Position numbers and translations under genes: made by a program. DNA of 64,000 nt from Valencia hispanica (Eukaryota > Chordata > Actinopteri > Cyprinodontiformes > Valenciidae). The notes under the pieces were generated by a model that worked only from the letters and a program-made list of their open reading frames with translations, was not told the DNA's origin and did not search any database. Of this stretch, positions 1 to 12,579 are shown one piece after another. The DNA is taken from NCBI GenBank assembly GCA_963556495.2, contig OY747721.1, positions 34,410,849 through 34,474,848 of the forward strand, in the 5' to 3' direction. Positions within the stretch are counted from its first letter, which is position 1. Each line of letters begins with the position of its first letter.

Positions 1-1124
1 GTAGTTGTTTTTTTCTCAATCAGAACAACCTCTCTAGTGAAACATATTGTATTTCCTTCTATGGCTCATTACTTTGCCAGAATCCTTGTTCTATGAATAG
101 TCCAATCTAGCTGGTCTGAAAATAAAAAGGCATGATAAACAAAAACAAAAAAAAGATTAAATAAAGAATAGGAGGAAAAAAGGTGAGATGAGACAGCTGT
201 AGGTTTGAAGGGCCTGGGAGACACTTCATCATAATCTAACATCTGTGATTACCTCTGACAACAGTGCTTTCTGCTTCCAATCAACTTCCATCCGGTTCAC
301 TGAAGGCAGACGTTCGACGGCTAAATTATGTGAATAAACAACCTTGGTCGCTCTTTGGATCCCCTTAACTCTCTATTTTCAATCTTAGAATTGTTTGCAA
401 TACAACTGACTGTACACAGAAAAGTCTTCTACTGAGCCTGAATAAAACAATAGCTATGAGATATAGGACTATGGATTGGCTTGAACATGGTGTTGGCTAC
501 ATTAGCAAATTCCTTAACTGATCAATTGGTTCCTTTTGATTTTTCTCTAAGTTGAAAGCTTAAAAAAACTCAGTGAGATTCATCCCTCTGTCTATAAAAT
601 CCCTGAGGATGCTGTCTAATGTGATATCTGGAAAAATAAAAGGAAGAAAATGATTAAACCATTTGCTAATTTGGCCCAAAAGTCCGATTTTGTTCCAGAG
701 ACAGCTCCTCGCTGTTACAAAGAAAGAAATGTTAACTCAAAGTTTTAGAAATTTGTCATGACCAAGAACACAACATTTTTCTTTAAACACAGAGCCCATT
801 GTTAGCAGTATACACTAGTAGGAACACTGTGAAGTAAAAGGATGGTACATTGTTCTCTAAATTTCTTAATAAACCCTAGTTCTTAAACAGTGTGCATGAA
901 TGGCAGGTCTGTGGCTGTCCAGTGTGACGTTCCCTTCGACAGGTTATTGATCAATGTCGCAACGAAACCTCCAACAGTCTTCAAGCAATGCAAGAAAATC
1001 TACGACTCCTGTCTGCAAATGACCAATGAAAATACACCCAGGGAGTGACAGGAAAAACTAGTGATGAAAGTAGAATGCGACAGTAGCAGCATTAACATTA
1101 GCAACAATAGAGGCTACAAATGCA
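1..1124. other. No recognised feature
   Basis: AT-rich unique-looking sequence with frequent stops in all frames. I see no repeat family, splice-bounded open frame or terminal inverted repeat that I can name. Confidence 0.5.
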
Positions 1125-1497
1125 CAATGGCACAGTTGGTAGCAGTTGGTAGTTGCCGTGCAACAAGAAAGTCCTGGGTTCAAATCCTGGTCTGGGGTCT
1201 TTCTCCACGAAGTTGACATGTTCTAGCTGTGTATGCGTGGGTTCCCTCCGGGTTCTCCAGCTTTCTCCCACACTTCAAAAACATGACTGTTAGATAAACT
1301 GGTTTCTCTACATTGTCAGCTGTGAGCGTGTATGTGTGTTTTTTTGGTGTGTCTCTATGTTGCTCTGCGATGTACTGGAAACCTGTCCAGTGTGTACCCC
1401 ATCTTGTGCCAGATGACCGCCAGAGATCATCAGCCTATGTGGTAAGTGGTATAGATGATGGATGGATGGATGGATGGATTGATGGATGGATGGATGC
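1125..1497 (+). repeat. tRNA-derived SINE-like repeat with (GATG)n tail
   Basis: The head has a polymerase III B-box-like GGGTTCAAATCCTGG (about 1177-1191). The body is the common teleost repeat containing CGTGGGTTCCCTCCGGGTTC and AACCTGTCCAGTGTGTACCCC. It ends in a GATG/GGAT tandem tail at 1455-1497. Diverged relatives lie at 12580-12880 (reverse), 24815-25075, 48545-48622 and 54775-54950 (reverse). The GATG-type tail matches that of the RTE/Rex3-like LINE at 31462-33026, which suggests that RTE machinery mobilised it (inference). Confidence 0.75.
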
Positions 1498-2303
1498 AAG
1501 AAAATATGGAGCAAAGAAGCTGAATTTATTGGTCTTTAGCAGCAAAGATAGTGTATATGACATTTTATCACTGCCATCTTGGGTATCTATCGGCTGTTAG
1601 TGAAGTACGCTTTTGACGTTGGCATGTCCTGCTAGTGAGAGATGTACGGTTTGACTCACTGAAATCTTGGGTCGTACAGTTTGCTACCTCTGAAGAGCTC
1701 GCACAGCAGGACATAAAGCAACCCTTTGCAAAGGCCGAAAAACGCACATTGTGAACCGGGCTTAGGAAAAACTTGAAAGGTGTGGTGTGCATTTATTTTT
1801 TAGTCGTTTTTACTCTAACAACCCTGAATAAAAATAGCTACAATTAAACAATTTAACTTTAAGCATATTCATGTGCTACAATGATGCCCCCTTGCTCAAA
1901 ATGAAAAAGGATTAAGACAGGCTAAGATATGGATACCGTTGGAAATTAATTACTTTATTTGGAAGGAGGCTCTACACTCTTTCTCTAAACTCTACTGTAT
2001 GTCTGAATTTGTGTTTCTAGATATGAGTAGCAGTCAATTCTAACCAATTCCTTCCAAATGTTCTATGCTCTTTTAAGCAACTGATGGTACTGCCATGGAC
2101 AGACGATTGTCACAGCAGTCCATTCCACCTTCATTTAATCTCCACTTCTTACCCACTGCTTTTTCCACTGAGCCAAACATTTCTGCCTCTTCCCTACTGC
2201 TCTTGTCTTCTGTTCAGCTCAAAGATTTTATTCTTTTTTGTAACAGATTAAAAGTTTGAGATATTTTATAGATAATGTTCAGGTGTGTTCAGAAGTTTAG
2301 ATA
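1498..2303. other. Unassigned; possible short DNA element at about 1568-1790
   Basis: No gene seen. The part around 1568-1790 is richer in CpG than its flanks. Its reverse strand reads like the AAGCCCGGTTCACAATGTGC end of a fish short inverted-repeat element, but I cannot find a matching second end. The rest is featureless AT-rich DNA. Confidence 0.3.
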
Positions 2304-2459
2304 CAGTGGGGTAAAAAAGTATTTAGTCTGCCCCCAATTGTGCACATTCTCCCACTGATTAAGATGAGAGAGGCCTGTCATTTTCATTATAGGTATACCT
2401 CAACTATGAGAGACAAAATGAGAAAAAAAATCCAGAAAATCACATGGACTGATTTTTAA

Positions 2460-3433
2460 AGACCCACTCCAACAAAAATCGTGTTTTTCGTGTTGTTAAC
2501 ATGTTCTTGTGGCATTTATCTGATGCCAGAGGACATATCTTAAGAAATTTAAGCTCAAAACTGCATTTCTGAGTATTTCTGCTTTCAAATCGCTGTGAAT
2601 CAGCAGCAGATGCTAAAAGACCATCTAAAACAGACTGGGTTTGTGACGTAGCAACCGAACTGGGTGGGCTACAAGCTCCTGCTCAGCTCTGCCCCGCCCT
2701 CTCAGGTTCTGAAGAGTAGAGGAGACGATGGCGGATCAACACCTGTGTGCTGTACCGGGTTGCAATGCTAGGAAGAATGACATTATTAGCTTTCATACTT
2801 TACCAAAACCATCTGCAGTGAGAGAGAAATGGATTAAATTTCTTGGTCACAGCAAAATAAAAAAACGCACATCGGTTTGAAGACAACATTTCAGAGAGGA
2901 CCGTTTCACCAACTGGCAGGAAAAAAAGTGGGCTTCGCTAGTAAACTACTTTTAAAGCCAGGTGCAGTGGCTTCCATCAAGACACCATCAAGTCGACAGC
3001 CTATACTTTCATCGGTACGTTTATTTTTTTCTGTCGGGAGCTAATTCAACCATCCGCTTGTTTGCTAACATTACGTTAGCTATTTATGGGTCAACAGCCA
3101 GTGCTGCATGCTGCTGTGTTAAAGCGATGTACTATTGAAGCGATTATAATATAAAGTAATGCGTTTGAACAGCAGTAACGGGGCTGTAAACTAGCAGGAG
3201 AGCTAGCGTAAATGGAGAGCTCTCAGCAACGGGGAGGGGAGGGGTCCTCCGCGCCAACGGTTCTGCCCACAACACAGAGGCAAATTGCTAATAAGCTACT
3301 GCTGCTCTTCTGAAGTTTTGTCCTAGAAAAAGGCACAGGTTTTTATGACTTTGGCTAAAAACGGCATAGTCATAATTTAAAGACCACCGAGAACACTTTA
3401 AAATAGCTCAAAAGATGATCAGTGAGGGGGTCT
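2460..3433 (+). mobile_element. Kolobok-like element (TTAA target, THAP exon)
   Basis: The insert is flanked by TTAA at 2456-2459 and 3434-3437. Its ends form a short inverted repeat: AGACCCACTCC on the left, and AGACCCCCTCAC reading inward from the right. TTAA duplications with a THAP-domain protein are hallmarks of the Kolobok superfamily; piggyBac also uses TTAA but has no THAP domain. Only a THAP exon relic is present and no catalytic domain, so the copy is non-autonomous. Another TTAA-flanked element whose ends also begin AG lies at 57766-58207. Confidence 0.75.
2728..3014 (+). pseudogene. THAP zinc-finger exon, decayed
   Basis: From ATG 2728 the frame reads a THAP domain, the C2CH DNA-binding module of Kolobok and P-type transposases. 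Visible parts are the paired cysteines CAVPGC (residues 7 and 12), the W of KWIKFLG, and QHF at the distal end. The expected third cysteine, three residues before the histidine, is a TGA stop (2878-2880). After a second break near 2950 the +1 frame continues with the LKPGAV-type segment that closes THAP domains. The exon ends at a good donor, GTACGT, at 3015. Two lesions make it a pseudogene. No partner exon is seen within the element. Confidence 0.8.
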
Positions 3434-3439
3434 TTAAAG

Positions 3440-4060
3440 AATTTATTTGCAAATTATGGTGGAAATATTTGAATATTTGATTTTCTATGGGGTTGAGATC
3501 TGGAGACTGGCTAGGCCACTCCAGGACCTTGAAATGTTTCTTACAAAGTCACTCCTTCGTTACCAGGGCAGTGTGTTTGGGATCATTGTCAGGCTGAAAG
3601 ACCCAGCCACGTTTAGTCTTCAATGCCCTTGCTGATGGAAGGTTTTTACACTCAAAATCTCACGATACATCCCCCCATTTATTCTTTCGTTTACATGGAT
3701 CAATTACCCTGATCCCTTTTGCAGAAAAACAGCCCCAAAGCATGATGTTTCCACCCCCATGCTTCACAGTAGATACAGTGTTATTTGGATGCAACTCAGC
3801 AATCTTTCTCCTGCTAACACAACAAGTAGAGGTTTTACCAAAAAGTTTTATTTTGGTTTTATCTGACTATATCACATTCTCCCTATCCTCTTCTGGGTCA
3901 TCCAAATGCTCTCTAGCAATATTGGTGCCAAAAGCTTGGCGGCCTGGTGCAAGTCAACAATTTTGTTTCAGGTGTTCTTTGACAGCTCTTTGGTCTTGGC
4001 CATAGCGGAGTTTGGAGTCTGACTGTTCGAGGTTGTGGACAGGTGTCTTTTATACTGATA
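3440..4060 (-). pseudogene. Tc1-like transposase remnant
   Basis: On the minus strand, the complement of 3735-3770 reads a [14 protein letters not shown] block, the conserved stretch in Tc1 transposases between the first two catalytic acidic residues. The complement of about 3560-3600 reads the region of the NDPK motif. Stops and frame changes interrupt the rest. The protein would cut and paste the surrounding element. The N-terminal DNA-binding half is mostly missing. Confidence 0.75.
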
Positions 4061-4367
4061 ACAAGTTCAAACAGGTGCCATTAATACAGGTAACGAGTGG
4101 AGGACAGAAGAGCCTCTTACCAAAGAAGTTACAGGTCTGTGAAAGCCAATATTTTGCTCGTTTGTAGGTGACCAAATAGTTTTTTCCCACCATAATTTGC
4201 AAATAAATTCTTTAATAATCAAACCATGTGATTTTCTGGATTTTTTTTCTCATTTTGTCTCCATAGCTGAGGTATACCTATGATGAAAATGACAGGCCTC
4301 TCTCATCTTTTGAAGTGGGAGAATGTGCACAATTGGGGGCAGACTAAATACTTTTTACCCCACTGTA

Positions 4368-5694
4368 TAATTATAATTGGACGGAATGTTAATATCTTTT
4401 TTTATGATTTTCCAAGGTGGAACTATTATACAACATAGTTGCAGTGATTTAGGACAGCAGCTTCAGCCATTTGTTAACGTTTAACTTGTTTTACTACTAT
4501 CCACATTAGCCGCTATAGCCCACAATATAACGGAGCAGTTAGGTGTTGTGGACACCGTAATGTTCTATCAGTAAACCGCTAATATATAGACAGATAACAT
4601 CGGCTTATGCCGTCCGTCAAGATTACTATCTTACTGAGGCAGATACAGAAGGGTTATTGCCCTTTTTTATTCACTGTAGTGATAGCACAGCGCTCACAGT
4701 CACTCCCCATTTCATGTTCATCTGCCTGATAGCAAATTGCCTCTGAACAATGTTTTTGTGTTTGCCTCGTTGGCTAGAGAGTATCTAAAATCTTTTCTCT
4801 GGATGTACTCACCATGTTTGTTGAATTCTGACTTCCAGCAGCAGCACACTGTTTTGATTCTCAGCCCTGATTGCTTGGCAGAGCCTCTACAGGAAGGGGA
4901 ACGGGCAGAGTGCCTGTTGTGTAATTATTTAAATAAAGGCTGTGGGCAGATTCCTTCTGTCGGCTGAGAATTTATTAAAGCTTGTTAACAAGGAGGGTTA
5001 GTGAACACCAAAGCAACTGTGTGTCTGAAGCTGACCCCACCCTAACCGGAAGAGCAAAGTATTTTATACTGCCAGAGTATCATAGTCGCTTCGCAGCTTC
5101 CCTTCCCCGATCGGAGCTCCAGAGGGCTGGTTTAAACATGACAGATAGCTAGTAGGAGTGAACTCCCGGGTCTGCCACTGTATTTACAAAGAAAGGATGC
5201 TTTTATAAGCTTTTTTTTGTGGCAATCAAAAGATTTCTGGCGTCATTCTGGCTAGTTCCCTACTTTCTTTTTTTTCTTTTTGTTTTATGTGTCCTGTTTG
5301 GCAATGTGGAGCTCAGAATTGGTGTCTGAGTACCAAGTAGAAGCCCAACAGATTTACTTTTACAAGCGGAGCACTACAGCTTTTGCTATAGTACTCCACT
5401 TGATATATACTGTATGTGTGAAAAATCTTTACTATGAATTGCTGTGGGTTTTATTTTCTGATGTTATGGACACGGAGACGGAAAATAAAGGGGAAGAAAA
5501 TGAAGAAGAGAGGTAGGAAACAAAAAATCAAGAGAGGCTGAGTTAAAAAAAACAAGAGAGGAAGGGGAACAAAGAAAACAGAGGATAAAAGATTTTTAAA
5601 GAGTTGAGGTAAGGGCTTTGGGAAATCCATCCCATAGGCTAATCATTACCCAAACCTGTTTTGGGATCAATATAATGTTAGAAGAGTAAGCTGT
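4368..5694. other. No recognised gene or repeat
   Basis: Mostly unique AT-rich sequence. About 4840-5160 is less AT-rich and of mixed composition, and could be a conserved non-coding segment, but nothing in the sequence proves this. Confidence 0.4.
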
Positions 5695-5699
5695 GCAAG

Positions 5700-6390
5700 T
5701 TTAAACAGTCTAGCTGTGGATTTGAGGTGAAGCTGAAGAATTTGGGTATAATTCCTCCTTCTTCATTACTGCAACAGTAACAGCAAAACACCCCCAAAGC
5801 ATGATGCTATCACCACCATGCTTGACAAGTAGTACTGTCTTTGATTTGATTGCCTTGATGTTGACGCCTCCAAACACACTTGCTGTCATCTGAACCAAAT
5901 AGTATGATCATTGTCCCGCCTGTCCTTAACATTTTTTCTTTAGACGTCATTCAGCTCATGCATATGGGTAACTATAAATCTCCTTCTAACTTAAAAGTTA
6001 TCAATTGTGTAGCAGGAAGTGTTTTTTCTGCTGTCACATTTGCAGTCCACGATACTTCAAAACTCGCTTCATTGTAGACGGTGGCCACAATGTTCTAGTA
6101 CTTTCTATACTGGAGCATCCCTGGGCTATACCAGAACACTGTAAGCTATTTCCTATTAGATAATTATAGAATATTTAGGTCTTCTTCCAGAGCTTGGCAT
6201 AAGAGTATTAGATCAGACCACTTTGTCCTCTTGAATCATTGTTTAAAGTGACACTCTAATCATTTTCAGGTGTTTGGAAAGGCACTAAAAAATCTTTACC
6301 AGTTTGCGTACAGATGTCCTACTAAGATCTTCACATAATTCCTTGAATTTTGGATACCATTGTTCAGAGGGGTGCTCATTGTCAATGTCA
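5700..6390 (-). pseudogene. Decayed Tc1-like transposase (second family)
   Basis: The complement of about 5785-5830 reads GGDSIMLWGCFAV, the Tc1 transposase block before the second catalytic aspartate. The complement of about 6040-6080 matches the Tc1 N-terminal linker region. Many stops and frameshifts follow. Terminal repeats are not recognisable, so this is an old copy. It is more decayed than, and distinct from, the Tc1 copy at 2304-4365. Confidence 0.65.
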
Positions 6391-8332
6391 AACAAATCTC
6401 TTATTGTGATGGCACAAACTAAAAAAATACTTAAAAAATAAGGAATCTATTAACTGATCCAATACAGCATAAGTCATTAAGGGACCCTCTCTTAGCAATG
6501 GCCCAAAAAAGCTTTGATTAGACTCTAAACATGTTAATATTGAAAACAATTATTTTACTCCAAAAGGGATCTTTTGGCTCATAAGGCCATCCAATGAAAA
6601 TGTATTCAGTTTTCCCTGTTTTGGTCAGTCTAGTTGCCAATACTGGTTGTCAATTATCTTGATTCACCCATCACCCTAATTGGGAACAAGCCAAGGGTGG
6701 ATAAAAAGTGTGTCCATGAATGTTGGGTTCTGTCTCTGCAGTGCAACATAGTATTCAAATCCTCTTTAAAGATCAGTTTCTGTTATTATGGAGCCGCTTT
6801 TTGTGTTGTTCAATGGCAGGCATATGCCTTCAGGGTGACGACTTCTTTTGAGCCACAGACAGCTGGGTGTTAAACTAATAAGAGCACTTATCATGCCTTG
6901 GTAAGAGGACCTCGCTAAATGGACAGTTTTTATTTCAGCACCAAATTACTCCTCCACATCCGTTTTAAAGCCAACCCTAGATTTCTGTGTAAAATAGAGC
7001 TCACCTTTCATCACCTTGAAATAGCAAATGGGTTTATTACAGGGCAGGGACCTCTGTTTGTGGATGATGTTAAATTACATGATTACTTTGTGAAGGATCA
7101 CTTCAAAGAAGCCAGAGAGGTATCTCGCATCGCAAATTTGGGAGGCAAAATTACACACCATTAGTATAAAAGTACACATCTGCTTCTACAAGAAAGGTAA
7201 TATTACTGGTTAAACACAAAATCAATTTTAACGATAATGGCTTTAAAATTTATTAGATATGTTAATGGGAAATGGACAATATGCAAATCTAAACCACTCT
7301 TTGCTTGAATTTGGATAATGCTATTAGTCCTATCACACTATAGTGTATCTGGATTCCATTTCAATGGGCTAGAAAGATCAATTTAAGTCAGGCTCCCACA
7401 TGTGCTTTGGACATGTTGAAATTGTTTGCGCAAGACTCGCAGCTCTGAGACACACACATATGTAGTTCAGACATGCACATTTAGTATGGCACTTACACAA
7501 GTGCTACCCAAAATATCACAGCAAAGACCTTGTAACAATGTTACGTGGTCTCATGCTATGTTAGGCAGACTGCAATGATGAAAAATTATTGACTTTAACT
7601 TACTCCAGAAGTGCAACCTTTTTTCTGAGTATTTTAGATTTCATCTGGGGGAACTCCTGGAACATTAAACTTCCATGCCAAGATTGACAGAAGATCCTTA
7701 AAAGCAGACACTGTAAATTTCACACTCCTCATCCCACTACATGTGCACTATACAAAATGGGGGTGCATTAAACACAACATCCATAGTGCGGAGATATGAC
7801 AGGACTTTGGCAAATTGCTCTTCATTTCCTCATGTTTAAACTTACCCTATTATGCTTAATTCATTCCACAGTGTTCATACTGTCAATAAAATTTGCAACG
7901 CTTACCTACTTTATTTTTTTAAACAAAATAAAGATTACATGAATATCAAACTGTGTTTCAAAGAAATACCAATTTCAGGTTTAAGTTGTTCAGGACTTTA
8001 GCTTCTGAGCTACAGATGCAGTCCAGATTCCTTGAAATCTGTGAAATAGCACATTAAGAAACCGATGCAAGCAACAGTATGGTTAGGTGTTAACACTTAG
8101 TTACTGTAATCTCACAGTGCTTAAAAATCACTGATATCTTGATCAGTCACTCTCTTTTTTTCCAACAATTTAACTGAAATTCTGCTATATAAAACTATTT
8201 ACACTTGGTGGGGTAGTTCTCAGAATTCATATCTCCGTGTCTTTAAAAGCCAACCCAGCAAGCACTCTTTAATAGGAAGCTCCGTCAAAACAACAGGATG
8301 GACTCAAGAAGCACTTTCTGTTTCACTATCAG
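6391..8332. other. Unassigned; one 81-codon open frame at 6919-7164
   Basis: The open frame at 6919-7164 (+) encodes a peptide with no motif I recognise. It is barely longer than chance would give in this composition, and no splice sites or similarity support it. The rest is AT-rich and unassigned apart from the diverged repeat at 7905-8170. Confidence 0.35.
7905..8170 (+). repeat. Diverged unclassified repeat (pairs with 17515-17765)
   Basis: Both copies share, in the same order and orientation, an AATAAAGRTTACAT-like block, ATCTCAAACTGTG-type sequence, GCAGTCCAG, GTGAAATAG and a closing T-rich run followed by a C-rich motif. I cannot assign the family. Confidence 0.45.
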
Positions 8333-8560
8333 CAGAGGTGTCAAAAGTATTCATATTCAATACTTAAGTAGAACAATAGATACTAGGGTTTAAAAAGACT
8401 TCTGTAGAAGTTGAAGTATCAAGTCAAGTTTTTTACTCAAGTAAAAGTAAAAAAGTACTGATTCAAAGCTACTTAAAGTATAAAAGTAAAAGTAATGTAA
8501 TTTAAAAATGACATTAAAGAATAGCTTAAAGCTTAAGCCACACCTCCCCCCATAAAACAA
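8333..8560 (+). mobile_element. hAT-type short element, 5' end
   Basis: It begins CAGAGGTGTCAAAAGTATTC, the end of an abundant fish hAT-derived element, and continues with its AAGTAAAAGTA-rich interior. I cannot find the opposite end, so the right limit is approximate and the element may extend further. Confidence 0.6.
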
Positions 8561-9147
8561 AGGCCATAATAATTATAATGTTATTTAAAAATGTTAATAT
8601 TGAAACATCTGGGATAAACTAGGCTACCTGTTTCAGCTGCATATGTGTCCATTAAAAGTTATTCATTTTAGTTCAATGCAAATACATTAAAGAACCATAT
8701 GTGGACTGAAGTTTAAAAAGTGTTTCAGGGAGTGGAAGATATGATGACTAGTTGCCTATAAATATTGTAATGCCTGAGTCTCTACCACCGGCATCTTTGA
8801 ACTCGGCAACATACGTCTGCTTTGTCCTGGCTGGACTGTGAAGTGGTTTGTATAATACACAGCAAGTTGTCAGCTACACAAAAAAAAAAAAAATCAGCAT
8901 TTTTAAGTCATCAGGTGTAAACTAGACACATAGTTTGATTTGATTTTATATTTATTTTTAATTTTTAATTAGTTTACCTCATTAGAACAGAAAGATGATG
9001 ACTCAAGATAGATCAATATCTATACAGTTTTCTTTCCGTCTGAGTCACCAGGTGTATAAAATAAAAGCACACACACACATATACATATATATATATTAAA
9101 AATAGTATCACCAAAGGTCTTACAACCTCAGCTCAGGGAAAATTGTG
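8561..9147. other. Unassigned, with an (AC)n/(AT)n microsatellite
   Basis: A short poly-A lies at about 8880-8893 and a compound CA/TA microsatellite at about 9068-9098. The remainder may be the decayed interior of the hAT-type element to the left. Confidence 0.4.
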
Positions 9148-9210
9148 CAGACCCCTGCGACCTCTAAGGACCCCCTTGGGGGCTCTCGGACCTCAGGTTG
9201 GGAACCACTG
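9148..9210 (-). mobile_element. Terminal fragment of a hAT-like short element
   Basis: Reading inward from 9210 on the minus strand gives CAGTGGTTCCCAACCTGAGG, a widespread vertebrate hAT-type terminus. Only about 60 bp are recognisable. Confidence 0.55.
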
Positions 9211-9534
9211 TTCTAGAGGCTGAATCTGCACTCTGCTGCCACACTGGAGACTGGCACTACAAGCTCCACCTCAGCTGAAGTTTTGAAATCAGGGAACATT
9301 TCTCTGACTGCAGTTATCAGAAGTAGGAAAGACTCTCTGAACCCAGCTTCCTATTGCCTCAGCAGCAGAAAATGTCGTAGCATGCGTTCTTTTGCACGAC
9401 TGGTTGCCGCGACACCGGGCTCTTTGAGGTGCGTCTTTAACCAGCCGCACAGGTAACAGTTGGTACCTATTTTTAGGGCTGTGACACACATAGAAAGAGC
9501 AGAGAATTACCACTGCTCTATCCAAGAAGGGTAA

Positions 9535-10302
9535 CCCCTATTTTCCACCGGACGGATCCATGGCAAGTAACGTCTGCGAAGCGTAAAACGCAGCTGATAG
9601 CTGCCGTTATAGTCAATGGGTCCGTTTCCCCCGGACGGGAAGTGGCGCGAATCGGACACGTCTCAGAAGCATTGTGTTGCAGCCTTCCCCTAAATATATG
9701 CGCCGGGTCTCTTTTTTTACGCTCTATGTTTCTAAAACGTGTCAAGCTCAGCAGTTTAGATCGGACCAGACAGGAGATCAGACATGGGAGCAGTGTAAAG
9801 CGTCCGGAAAAATGTCAAAATAAAAGACACATGCAGATTTCCGATTGCTTAAGTATGAAAAAGCAAAACAGATGTCCTTAACCTGTGAGACCAGGGTTGA
9901 AGTCAGTTGGTCTGTGGGTCTAATTTTTTTTTTTTTAAATCATGAATAATAAGAATTTAATCTGTGAAGTGGAGAATCACCCAATTTATATCATACCAGT
10001 CATCATTTTTACAAGGACAGCATGAAAAAAGAGAAATATCTTCAGTTTTGGGAGTGGATGGTGGGTTCATGATACTTATTAACATAGAATTTTAAAATAA
10101 ATTCCGCTACACTACCCTTTAAGTTATGCAATTGCAATTCTCCTGTGATTTCGTGATCTCCCTGGGACCAGCTGGGTGGAACCCTTTTACGAGTCATACT
10201 CGTCTAAAACGATCCCGGTGGGAAGGGACGCGCTGCTGAACTCGCGGGTAAAAAGCACCTATTACATTATGTGCCGCTTACGCGTCCGGTGCAAAGCAGG
10301 GG
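9535..10302. mobile_element. Non-autonomous inverted-repeat DNA transposon
   Basis: The left end CCCCTATTTTCCACCGGACG and the inverted right end CCCCTGCTTTGCACCGGACG match at 17 of 20 positions. TAA flanks both ends (9532-9534 and 10303-10305), which fits the 3-bp targets of PIF/Harbinger elements, though the superfamily is not certain. The 768-bp interior is CpG-rich near the ends and AT-rich in the middle, with no transposase. Confidence 0.7.
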
Positions 10303-10305
10303 TAA

Positions 10306-12564
10306 ATAGATAAAATACATTTCCAATATCACCTTATGTTTGATTGACTAAACAATCAATGTTGATGGTCCTCCTGCTACTTATAGGTGGGTTCAAAATG
10401 TAATGTTCAGAAAATGTAATCCTTTACTTCACATGAGAACAATTTACTCTGAAAATAACAGTCAAACAGTTTTGATAGCCTACAACACCTTGGTATATGG
10501 GAACAGCGGTTTGAACACTTTAAAAGTGTCACATTATGGAGGATAATGGGGTGAGTTATTTGACAAAATAGGATTTTCAGTAACTACTGAAGCAACTGTA
10601 CACTACCTGTTAACAAAAGAATCCAAAGTGGACCAGTTGTATTCAAGTTTATAATTACACAACAGCTTGTTTACACCCAAAAACTGAGCTCAGGAGCTTA
10701 ATTTATCATAATCGGTTTGGCAAAGCAGAGTAATTCAGGCCCTATGAAAAAATAAATGAAAACAATTTTGCAGCTAATCAAAGTTTAGCAATACTATTAA
10801 GGATGAATTTAGACAAGGCTGGTAGGGTTGTCTACACATGAGGTGCTGCGTATATTTTGCTGTTTAACTTGACTTTATCTCCTCGATGGCGTGTATCCGG
10901 CAAAGCTTAAAGGCGCCCCTGCTTCAAAGCAATCAGTCATTGGCAGCCCTGAGCTCAACTTGCTGAAAGCAGGCTGACAAGGTAATTAAACTATGCGTGT
11001 CTGATGTTTTGGAGGGGAGAAACATATTTACAATGTGTGGGACACTGGCCATCAAGGACCAGAATATGACACCACTGGTTAAACAGAAAGCTGTGCAAGT
11101 CTGAAAGTCTTTTATTCCCCTCAGAACCAGCTGTCTGAACCCTTCACGCATCTCTTCATTGAACTCCACAACTCCCTGAGAAAACAGCTTTGTTGCAAAT
11201 TAATTAGTCCATTAAAACAGAAACATAACTAAGCAGTTATTAACTGCTATGGTTAATTATCGACAAGACTACCCTATGCATAGTGTGTAAGCTACGGTGA
11301 AACGTTACCCATAACCCTTCACTACAATGGAAATGTGACAGTAATTAGGAAGTCTCTTCAAAGGACTGACTGAGGAGCACAGACAGGTCTACTTCAACCT
11401 GCAAAATAAAATCTTTTCAGCAGGCACTCACCCAGCCACCTCTTTGGATCTCATGCAAACAGGCCTCATTATATCTACCTGAAAAGTCTTTTTGTACAGG
11501 AACATGTCCTGCATAATGAATGGAGTGACCAGCGTTTTCATCCTTTAATGATTAAGCTTTAGGGTCTCAGGTACCATAATGATATGTAATCAGGCTTCAC
11601 GATAAGCATGGTTCTCTAATAGGATTCTTAATGTAAGTTTAATGGGCCAAGGAATTTCTAAGGTGCAGATAGAATATACCTGGTATTGCTGGAACAAATG
11701 GAAATCAATCAAGACTGATGCAAAAAAAAATAGTTTCAAACAAGTGAAACTGGGCTTCCTCAATAATATAGTGATTTGAATTGGGTAAATGGCTAATTGC
11801 CCATAGATTCATGGTGTTGTATTCTACTTTTTTGAGGCTATTTTTTATTATGCAGTACATATGTTTAAAATATATTTTTAATAAGCGTTTAGAAGTAATA
11901 GGCCTGTTTATATTATTCAGGGTAGTAAAACATGACTCTTTTACCAGTATTTTATAGGGTTTAAGGTTTTAAGTAAACAAACTCTTGAGTAAAGATATGA
12001 ACTGAAAGCAGGGAGGATCGGTTATAACTCTAGTTCCTGGTACGGTAAGGAGAAAATAAATGACCTGTCAAGATGTAGAAGGAGGAGAGAGGAGTCATGT
12101 GATATGTTCTTTGTTCTTCTGTAATAAAAATGGTACACCCTGGTAGAGAAGCGAGTCAGATCTTTTCTGGCTCCCATCTGCAGGTGCGTCCTTTGTGAAA
12201 CAGATATCTGTTTGTGTGTGTTGTCTTACTCTCTGTCTCTCAGTTCTGGGTCTTATTTTGAAACAGTTCCCGCCGGGGTTTTGGAGTTCGGCGCCCCCAC
12301 CTCTCTGAGTAAAAAAGTGAGTTGCAGAGCGTATTATGATACGAAGCCGACAATGGTCACTCATGTGCTCTACAATTCAAATTTCAATCAAGTAATCAGT
12401 GTAAATAATGTATTAATTTTCTCACTAATACAGAAAAGTAAAAAAAGAAGACATAAATACAAAACAGACTGACTAAAGTGTCGGTACCATTACAGCCCAT
12501 TGAAACAGTAATTACTCCTAATAAGTGATTAACCTAAAACAACGTCTAATTTATATCTGCAATA
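10306..12564. other. Mostly unassigned; hAT-like end at 11041-11077
   Basis: The complement of 11077-11041 starts CAGTGGTGTCATATTCTGGT and resembles the terminus of the hAT short element at 47694-47920. No second end is visible. No gene is seen elsewhere in this stretch. Confidence 0.35.
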
Positions 12565-12579
12565 CAAATGATACCCACT

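Larger units (their letters stand above)
2304..4365 (-). mobile_element. Tc1-like transposon, split by a nested element
   Basis: The left end CAGTGGGGTAAAAAAGTATT starts after TA (2302-2303), and its inverted copy ends CTTTTTACCCCACTG at 4365, followed by TA (4366-4367). The inverted repeats run inward about 150-170 bp, as in long-repeat fish Tc1 elements. The remnant transposase is on the minus strand. The left repeat is cut at TTAA (2456-2459) by the 974-bp element at 2460-3433; without it the Tc1 would be about 1.1 kb, so it is also internally reduced. A close relative lies at 25451-27395. Confidence 0.85.

Noticed and set aside
1140..1200. A tRNA gene
   Set aside because: B-box-like sequence is present but no cloverleaf can be drawn; it is the head of a SINE.
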